A stretch of 64,000 bases of DNA. It comes from Aquarana catesbeiana (lineage: Eukaryota; Chordata; Amphibia; Anura; Ranidae). The notes beneath the pieces were generated by a model that had not been told where the DNA came from, made no database searches, and worked only from the letters and a program-made list of their open reading frames with translations. Each line of letters starts with the position of its first letter. The first letter of the stretch is position 1. Positions 57,601 through 64,000 of the stretch are shown here, one piece after another. A program made the position numbers and the translations under genes. The stretch is taken from NCBI RefSeq assembly GCF_042186555.1, contig NC_133328.1, forward strand, positions 360,310,676 through 360,374,675. The letters run 5' to 3'.

Positions 57601-58422
57601 CTTTCATTCCCATCGCTTAGAGAAAAATATGATCTACCAAACTCTGAGATATTTAGATATCTCCAAATCAAAAATTTCTATACACCATTCCTAAAGGGGG
57701 ATACACCATTATCCCAATTATCCATTTTTGAATCAATCTGTACAAAAGATCCATTTGCTAAAGGTACAATTTCATCACTTTATAATCAATTATATGGAAT
57801 AGCAAATCTTAATAGACCCTCTTACGTTCAGAGGTGGGAGGAGGACCTGGGACGAACTTTAGAAGACACGGACTGGTCTAACATATGGCTCACATCTAAG
57901 TCATCTTCACCCAACATCTTAGCACTGGAGACAAATTATAAAGTCCTAACTCGCTGGTACCTTGTACCCGCTAGAGTGGCAAAATATTCACCTAATACCT
58001 CAGCTCTTTGTTTTCGAGGATGCCCAGAAATAGGCACACATTTACACATATGGTGGACGTGCCCAGTAATCCAAACCTTCTGGAAGGAAGTCTTCGTGAT
58101 TGCATCCAAAATATTTAAAAAAATAATACAACCAGATCCATATATAACTTTACTTAATCTAAAACCGGAATGGTTAACACTCTCTCAATTCAAACTTATG
58201 ATCCAACTAATAACGGCTGCAAAACAAACAGTGGCCAAGGCATGGAAATCTCCTACATTGGTACTAGCAGAAACAATTCACAGAATGAATAATACAATGT
58301 CCCATGCTAAGATGGTAGCCATCGATCAAAATCAAATTCCAAAATTTGAAAAACTTTGGCATCCTTGGATAAAACAACAGTTCCTGTCAAACTTCAATGA
58401 CTCTGTTCTGTTGCCATGGTAA
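54631..58422 (+). pseudogene. L1 ORF2p, endonuclease-reverse transcriptase, two compensating frameshifts
   Basis: The first frame (54631-56544, 637 codons) has the APE endonuclease with Asn10, Glu39 (LQETHF), Asp141 and Asn143 (GDSN, usually GDFN), RIDHIF and SDH (227-228). RT begins at KLNKRPGPDGYSALYY (about 465-480) and includes LNYRPISLLN, HRDQVGFMPNRQ and the first catalytic Asp in FLSLDIKRAFD. A one-base loss near 56539-56544 shifts reading to the third frame, which carries RQGCPLSPLLF and FADD (56718-56729). A one-base gain in a T-run at 57049-57051 restores frame 1, giving the 452-codon C-terminus with CFRGCPEIGTHLHIWWTC, the CCHC-like motif. All catalytic residues survive. Confidence 0.93.
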
Positions 58423-58855
58423 CAGATTAAATGACTTACAGAGACACCCATTCTAAGGCTTCAAAGAGAACTAACAAGAATAATAAACTGACGAGCGGGA
58501 CAACCTTGTGGACCATACCTCTACCTTTCTACCCTTTTTCTTCTTTCTCTTTCCTTTTCTCCACCTTACGATTAAAGCTCATTATCAGAATTTATTTGAC
58601 CTATATACACTCTACCTGTAAACAATATGTATAGTAGGTATAAATCATTTAATTACCTACAAAAGTAACTAAAGAAATGATATATATCTTTAATTTAGGT
58701 TTACGTGAACCCAATGTTTAATATTTGAAATTTCATGATATTTACCTATATAAACCCTACTGTAAAACAATGAGCTTACTTTATAGATCCTTGTAAACTT
58801 ACTTTATGTATCTATATAATATTGTATACTCAATAAACTTCTTTTGACAAGGAAA

Positions 58856-59036
58856 CATCTTCTAGATGTCCACTTTCATATCACATTTTTTGGGACTACA
58901 CACATTGTTATTTTTATATATATATTCTTTTACGTCAGGTTTAAGGAGTACAGTCTAATTATCCTACACTACTTCTTTACCAACACTTAGTGCCATATAG
59001 GGTAGCACCATCACCCCACTTTTTCTTATTAACTCT
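58856..59036 (-). repeat. 181-bp inverted repeat, right copy
   Basis: This is the reverse complement of 40434-40614 with about four differences. Its inner edge contains the CATCTTCTAG used as L1 target. Confidence 0.95.
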
Positions 59037-59047
59037 AATCCTGTTAT
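59033..59047 (+). repeat. 15-bp direct repeat, right (candidate TSD of composite)
   Basis: CTCTAATCCTGTTAT, identical to 40346-40360. Its first four bases overlap the inverted repeat. Confidence 0.7.
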
Positions 59048-59400
59048 GTCTGCCTGCTGTCGACTGACCCTGGCTTGTTACATGACCACACCTCTGTCTG
59101 CTACCTGCACTGACTCTTGCCTGTTTATAGACAATGTTCCTGCCTACTGCCAGGACCAATACTTTGGCTGTGCTGACTATGTCTCTGCCTGCTGCCTGGA
59201 TAATTCCTTTAGCTGTTGCTCACCACATCTCTGCCTGCTACCTGGGATGATGATTTGACTGTTCTAACAATATCTCTGCCTGCTGTCTGTACTGACCCTG
59301 GACTTCTTATGGACAGTATTTCTGCCTGCTGCCTGGACAATTCATTTTGCTGTTGCTGACCATGTCCCTGCCTGCTGCCTGGACCAATGCTCTTCTCTGT
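59048..59400. repeat. CTGCCTGCTGCCTGGAC tandem repeat
   Basis: There are about eight imperfect units of 40-60 bp with TGCCTGCTGCCTG and CTGACC(A/T)TG boxes. Similar CTGACCTTGGCTTGTTA sequence at 40080-40140, left of the composite, suggests both flanks were once one repeat. Confidence 0.8.
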
Positions 59401-59439
59401 GGACAACTGCACTACTAAAATCACAGGTAATCTTTTATT

Positions 59440-60760
59440 TACCCTTTGCTCAGCAGAATGTGTTTTGGAGTGTAATTCTTGGTATGTCCATGCTATGTTT
59501 AGAAATATCTTATAATTTGATAACTTTGTGTAAAAAAAATACATTTTAATTTTCTTTCCGCATTTACCAAAAACTTGTGGGAAAAAAATGACACGTTCAA
59601 AAGTCTCAACACGCCTCATAGAAAATATGTTGCGGTGTTTGCTTTCATTTTGTGGGTGTTTCCATTGTCCTGGTGCTCCAGGGCCTTCAAAAATGTGATA
59701 GGTAATCAGGAAATTAGATGTGTAATTTATGCCAATAGAACACTTGAAGATGCTCCTTAGGTTTTGGGCTTCTCTATGTGGCCAGGCTAGTGGAAAAGTC
59801 TCACACATGTGGTATCACCATACTCAGGAGGAGTAGCAGAATGTATTTTCGGTGGAATTTTGGTATGTACATGCTATGTGTTAGAAATATCTTATACATT
59901 GACAACTTTGTGTGAAAAAAATGACATGTTAAAGAGACTCATTATGCCTCATATAAAATTTCCAAAATGTGGTAATTTTGTGGTTAATACCATTGTCCTG
60001 GTGCTCCAGCGACTTCAAAAATGCAATAGGTAGTAGGAAATTAGATGTGTAATTTATGCCCTAGAATGCCTGAAGGTGCTCCACGGATATTGAGCCACTC
60101 AGGAGGAGTAGCAGAATGTGTTTTAGGGCATAATTGCAAGTATCCCTATGCCGCTTGTGGAAAATAACTTGTTAAAATGACAAGTTTGTGAAAAAAAACT
60201 ATTTAATTTCTTAATTTTCCAAAGAGTTGTGAGAAAAAGTGACAACTTCAAAAAACTCACCATGCCTTACTAAATACCTTGGACTGTCTACTTTTCAAAA
60301 AGGGGTCATTTGGGGGGTATTTGTACAGTCCTTGCATTTTATGGCCTCAAGAAATGAGATATGCAATCAGTGCATCAGGATTGATCAATTTTCAATGATA
60401 CGTAGCATAGCTTGTAGACTCTATAACTTTCACAGAGACTAAATAATATACATTGATTTGGGTTATTTTTACCAAAGAAATTTACTAATATAAATTTTGG
60501 CCTAAATTTATGAAGAAAATTTACAAATTTGCAAAACTTTATAATAGAAACTAAGAAAAACTTGTTTTTTTTTCCCCCTAAATTTTCATTTATTTTTCGT
60601 TTGATTAAATACCTCCAAAAGAAAGCTCTTTCCCAAAAAAAGATAAAAATATTGTTTGGGTACAGTGTTGCATGACTGGGTAAATGTAATTTAACATGTG
60701 AGAGCACTGAAAGCCTTGGCGGGAAGGGGATAAAAGTCCCCCTGTATTAAAGTGTTTTTG
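59440..60760. repeat. TTAA-family relative with three internal ~300-380-bp copies
   Basis: AGCAGAATGT(G/A)TTTT starts copies near 59452, 59835 and 60111. Each goes on through ATGCTATG, GACAA(C/G)TTTGTG and, in the first two, CATTGTCCTGGTGCTCCAG. The last part (60420-60750) matches 25320-25640 (TTGATTTGGGTTATTTT, AAATACCTCCAAAAGAAAGC, GTTGCATGACTG). The terminal CCACTTC is degraded. It is non-coding. Confidence 0.75.
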
Positions 60761-61140
60761 AAATGTAGTATACAGTAGCTATCACTGTTACAAAGTGCAA
60801 AAAGTGCAGTACAATGAGCATACATTTCAGTGCTGTATCCACTAGAAACTGCTGTATGCATTCCCACAGTGTAGTGTCCGATGGCAGCCACTAATCATCC
60901 ACCACACATACAGTGCCTTGAAAAAGTACCCCTTACAATTTTCCACATTTTGTCATGTTACAACTAAAAACGTAAATATATTTTATTGGGATTTTATGTG
61001 ATAGACCAACACACAGTGGCACATAATTGTGTGAAGTTAAAGGAAAATGATAAATGGTTTTCTACATTTTTTACAAATAAATATTTGAAAAGTGTGGAGT
61101 GCATTTTTTTTCAGCCCCCTTTACTCTGATACCCCTAACT

Positions 61141-61532
61141 AAAATCTAGTGGAACCCTTCAGAAACCACCTAATTAGTAAATAGAGTCCACCTGTGTGTA
61201 ATTTACAGCTGTTCTGTGAAGCCCTTGGAGGTTTGTTAGAGGACACTAGACAGGTCAGGGATAAAATTGTGGAGAAGGTTAAAGTAGGGTTAGGTTATAA
61301 AAAAATATCCCAAGCTTTGAACATCTCACAGAGCACTGTTCAATCCATCATCCGAAAATGGAAAGAGTATGGCACAACTGTAAACCTACTAAGACTTGAC
61401 CATCCACCTAAAAAGACAGGCCAGGCAAGGAGAGTATTCATCAGAGAAGCAGCCAAGAGGCCCATGGTAACTCTGAAGGAGCTGCAGAGATCCACAGCTC
61501 AGGTGGGAGAATCTGCCCACAGGACAACTACC
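61141..61532 (+). repeat. direct duplication inside the Tc1, copy 1
   Basis: It opens AAAATCTAGTGGAACC and ends before a second AAAATCTAGCGGAACC at 61533. It covers the region upstream of the transposase and its helix-turn-helix part. Confidence 0.88.
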
Positions 61533-61978
61533 AAAATCTAGCGGAACCATTTTCCTTCAGAAGTCACCTAATTAGTAACTAGAGTCCACCCGTGTGTAAT
61601 TTAATCTCAGTATAAATGCAGCTGTTATGTGAAGCCCTCAGAGGTTTGTTAGAGAACCTTAGTGAACAAACAGCATCACAAAGGCCAAGGAACACACCAG
61701 ACAGGTCAGGGATAAAGTTGTGGAGAAGTTTAAAGCAGAGTTGAGTTATAAAAAAAAATCACAAGCTTTGAACATCTCACGGAGCACTATTCAATCCATC
61801 AACCGAAAATGGAAAGAGTATGCCACACCTGCAAACCTACCGACTTGGCCGTCCACCTAAACCCACAGACTGGGCAAGGAGAGCATTAGTCAGAGAAGCA
61901 GCCAAGGAGCCCTTGGTAACTCAGGAGGAGCTACAGAGATCCACAGCTCAGGTGGGAGAATCTGTACACAGGGTAACT
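61533..61978 (+). repeat. direct duplication inside the Tc1, copy 2
   Basis: This is the longer copy, with about 55 bp more (AATCTCAGTATAAATGCAG and a GCATCACAAAGGCCAAGGAA region missing from copy 1). The rest of the element is continuous with it. Confidence 0.88.
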
Positions 61979-62353
61979 ATTAGTGGTGCACTTCACAAAT
62001 CTGGCCTTTATGGAAGAGTGGCAAGAAGAAAGCCATTGTTGAAAGAAAGCCATAAGAAGTCCTGTTTGCAGTTTGTGGGAAGCCATGTGGGGGATACAGC
62101 AAACATATGGAAGAAGGTGCTCTGGTCAGATAAGAACAAAATTTAACTCTTTTGCCTAAAAGCAAAATGCTATGTGTGGCAAAAAACGAACACTGCAAAT
62201 CACCATGAACACACCATCCCCATCGTGGAACATGGTGGTGGCAGCATCAAGTTGTGGGGATTCTTTTCTTCAGCAGGGACAGGGAAGCTAGTCAGAGTTT
62301 GTGGGAAGATGGATGGAGCCAAATACAGGGCAATCTTAGAAGAAAACCTGCTA

Positions 62354-62777
62354 TGCCGTGTATACAAGGGTGGACTTTTCGACCGTACTGATCCGACTGA
62401 CTTTCTGACGGACTTTCGACAGACTTTTGATAGACTTCGGATGGACTTTTGAATGAACGGACTTGCCTACACATGATCACACCAAAGTCCAACGGATTCG
62501 TACGTGATGACATATGACCGGACTGAAATAAGGAAGTTGATTGCCAGTAGCCAATAGCTGCCCTAGCGTGGGTTTTTGTCCATCAGACTAGCATACAGAC
62601 GAGCAGATTTTTCGACCAGACTCGAGTTCATCGGAAAGATTTGAAGCATGTTTCAAATCTAAAGTCCGTCTGATTTTCGACTGGAAAAGTCCACTGAAGG
62701 TCCGATGAAGCCCACATACGATCGGATTGTCCACCGGACTCGGTTCGTCGAAAAGTCTGCCCGTGTGTACGCGGCAT
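62354..62777. mobile_element. 424-bp MITE with TA duplication inside the Tc1 gene
   Basis: The ends are TGCCGTGTATACAAGGGTG and, inverted, TGCCGCGTACACACGGGCA, each followed by GACTTTTCGAC. TA flanks are at 62352-62353 and 62778-62779. Excising it rejoins the coding line around GCTAGAGTCTGC. The interior is rich in TCGGA/TCCGA and GACTTTTCG repeats and has no gene. Confidence 0.88.
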
Positions 62778-63224
62778 TAGAGTCTGCAAAAGACTTGAGA
62801 CTGGGGCAGAGGTACATCTTTCAGCAGGACAACGACCCTAAACATACAGCCAGAGCTACAATGGAACGGTTTAGATCAAAGCATATTCATGTGTTAGAAT
62901 GGCCCAGTTAAAGTCCAGACCTAAATCCAATTGGGAATCTGTGGCAAGACTTGAAAATTGCTGTTCACAGATGCTTTCCATTCAATCTGACACAGCTTGA
63001 GCTATTTTGAAAAGAAGAAAGGGCAAAAATGTCACTCTCTAGATGTGCAAAGCTGGTAGAGACATACCCAAAAAGACTTGCAGCTATAATTGCAGAAAAA
63101 GGTGGTTCTATAAAGTATTGACTCAGGGGGGCTGCATACAAATGCATGCCACACTTTTCAGATATTTATTTGTAAAAAAAATTGAAAACTATTTATCATT
63201 TTTCTTCCACTTCACTATTTTGTG

Positions 63225-63410
63225 CCACTTTCCATGGACGTCCTCCCGAGCAATCGCTGTCTGCATGGCTCTGCGGGTCGCGTGCTCTGTGATCACCGAG
63301 TCTATGAGACTCACTGAACACAGATCCGAGTAAGGGGTCAATCCCGGCCCCTTACCACGTGATCAGCTGTCAGCCAATGACAGCTGATCACGTGATGTAA
63401 ACAGAAGCTC
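63225..63410. repeat. TTAA-family-like fragment with perfect palindrome
   Basis: ATGGACGTCCTCCCGAGCAATC and the CGGTAATCGG region resemble the GC-rich half of TTAA-bounded elements. A 17-bp perfect inverted repeat, CACGTGATCAGCTGTCA / TGACAGCTGATCACGTG, spans 63356-63394 around GCCAA. Confidence 0.65.
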
Positions 63411-63417
63411 GGTAATC

Positions 63418-63650
63418 GGTGCCCACTGTGCCACCTACCAGTACCACCTATCAGTACCCATCAGTGCCACCTACCAGTACCCCCAGTGCCACCCATCAAT
63501 GCTGCCAATCAATGCCCATCAGTGTCTCATAATCAGTGCCACAGATCAGTGCTGCCAATCAGTGTCACCTACCAGTACCTACAAGTGCCCATCAGTGGCA
63601 CCCATTAGTGATCATCAGTGCCGTCTATCAGTGCCGCCTATTTTGTTTCT
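63418..63650. repeat. CATCAGTGCCACC minisatellite
   Basis: Irregular 10-15-bp units (CA(T/G)CAGTGCCACCTA, CCAGTACC) are repeated about 16 times. Confidence 0.92.
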
Positions 63651-64000
63651 ATCTGGCTTTTCCTCTTTAGAATATGTTGGAGCCTTTTCACTAAGGCGGA
63701 TCATTTTTTTCACCATGTCAATGATTGTCACTGTTTGAAATGCATTATTCAATGTTATTTATTTCTGACAAATTGCTGTACATACACTTACAGCACTTTA
63801 GGTTTACAGTGTCCCAAGTGGAGGTTACACCACACTAGGGAAGTGTATTGTGGTTCATCACTCTATAGACTAGTTTATTATATGGTTATAGGTAGACTAG
63901 ACTTTTTAAGACCAGTTTTTCACTCTTTAGCAAGAGTGTACTGATTGGTCTCTTTATTATATTTATATTTATTAGGCATATAGTGCCACTATTCATCCAC
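63651..64000. other. no gene seen
   Basis: AT-rich sequence up to the window edge without recognised features. Confidence 0.5.

Larger units (their letters stand above)
52459..58851 (+). mobile_element. full-length L1-type LINE with 14-bp TSD
   Basis: A 6.39-kb element is flanked by identical GAAACATCTTCTAG copies (52445-52458 and 58852-58865). It has ORF1, a 0.95-kb spacer, ORF2 and a short 3' UTR with AATAAA (58831). There is no poly(A) tail, and the end reads CTTCTTTTGACAAG. The target lies at the inner edge of the right 181-bp inverted repeat of the composite. L1-type elements copy themselves by target-primed reverse transcription. ORF1 is open and ORF2 has only two single-base faults, so this is the youngest coding element here. 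Confidence 0.93.
40361..59032 (-). mobile_element. composite ribozyme retroelement insertion (18.7 kb, includes a later L1)
   Basis: Between two exact CTCTAATCCTGTTAT copies lie, in plus order, a 73-bp tail, an inverted repeat (40434-40614), a six-unit hammerhead array (40618-50996), non-repeated sequence with a MITE (50997-52444), an L1 (52459-58851) and the second inverted repeat (58856-59036). Without the L1 the insertion is about 12.3 kb. All ribozyme units face the minus strand, and the truncated unit is at their 5' side, as expected from target-primed reverse transcription of a multimeric RNA. Long target duplications, an asymmetric tail beyond inverted terminal repeats, and hammerheads are reported traits of Penelope-like elements. 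No Penelope protein is present here, so the class is an inference. Confidence 0.6.
61194..63120 (+). pseudogene. Tc1 transposase, duplicated N-terminus, interrupted
   Basis: The helix-turn-helix domain appears twice: KVGLGYKKISQALNISQSTV at about 61285, and a second version at about 61730-61830. The catalytic part has VLWSDKNK near 62120 (normally SDE), HGGGSIKLWG near 62230, DNDPKHTARATM near 62830 and SPDLNPIGNLW near 62920. In that last motif the catalytic Glu of PIENLW is Gly. A MITE (62354-62777) splits the gene after GAKYRAILEENLL. Stops and shifts are frequent. Confidence 0.88.
60911..63224 (+). mobile_element. Tc1-like transposon, second family, right end lost
   Basis: It starts CAGTGCCTTGAAAAAGTA after TA (60909-60910). 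The inverted end expected on the right is absent: sequence stops matching near CACTATTTTGTGCCAC (63224) and passes into another repeat. The N-terminal part of the gene is present twice, and a 424-bp MITE interrupts the catalytic half. Confidence 0.88.

Overview
The window is gene-poor, transposon-saturated vertebrate DNA. The repeat content (tRNA-derived SINEs, TTAA-bounded elements beginning CCACTTCC, fold-back hAT elements, Tc1 elements, a chromodomain Ty3/gypsy element and L1-type LINEs) points to a large anuran genome, probably ranid-like. That is an inference from repeat families, not from a host gene. I recognise no host protein-coding gene, rRNA or tRNA gene. Almost every coding stretch is a transposable-element gene, and most are broken.

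Layout. 1-6010: a hAT element with a decayed BED-finger transposase and tandem repeats on both sides. 6430-8530: a dead L1 (+). 8578-8814: a hairpin repeat with a hammerhead-like apex. 8942-9492: an internally deleted Tc1. 9.5-14.4 kb: microsatellite, SINE-like repeat, VNTR and little else. 14.4-16.9 kb: a dead L1 (-) holding a small hAT MITE with a perfect 8-bp target duplication. 17022-20725: a fold-back hAT with arms over 1 kb, carrying a TTAA element in its loop. 21843-25653: a second TTAA element with a hAT MITE and a Tc1 nested inside. 26.6-28.3 kb: the 3' end of a Penelope-like element (-) with a decayed hammerhead. 28502-29999: Tc1 (+). 31606-36287: a Ty3/gypsy element (-) with intact LTRs, a CAAAG target duplication and its RT catalytic core deleted. 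38.3-39.25 kb: a piggyBac transposase relic. 40361-59032: a composite insertion. 59-64 kb: TTAA-family remnants and a second Tc1 family.

The outstanding region is 40361-59032. It holds five full and one truncated head-to-tail units of about 1775 bp. Each unit carries, on the minus strand, a type I hammerhead ribozyme motif: CUGAUGA, stem II, GAAAC, a minimal palindromic stem III, a GUC/GUU cleavage triplet and a long stem I. The array sits between 181-bp inverted repeats and a 15-bp direct repeat. A separate L1 with an intact ORF1 has inserted into one inverted repeat, leaving a 14-bp target duplication. Hammerheads of this kind are known from Penelope-like retroelements and their non-autonomous derivatives. 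The Penelope-like remnant at 26.6-28.3 kb, with its own hammerhead-like fold, links the two classes within this window.

The elements form a readable stratigraphy: MITEs inside dead LINEs, TTAA elements inside hAT loops, Tc1 and hAT inside TTAA elements, and L1 inside the ribozyme composite. Exact target duplications give the order of events.
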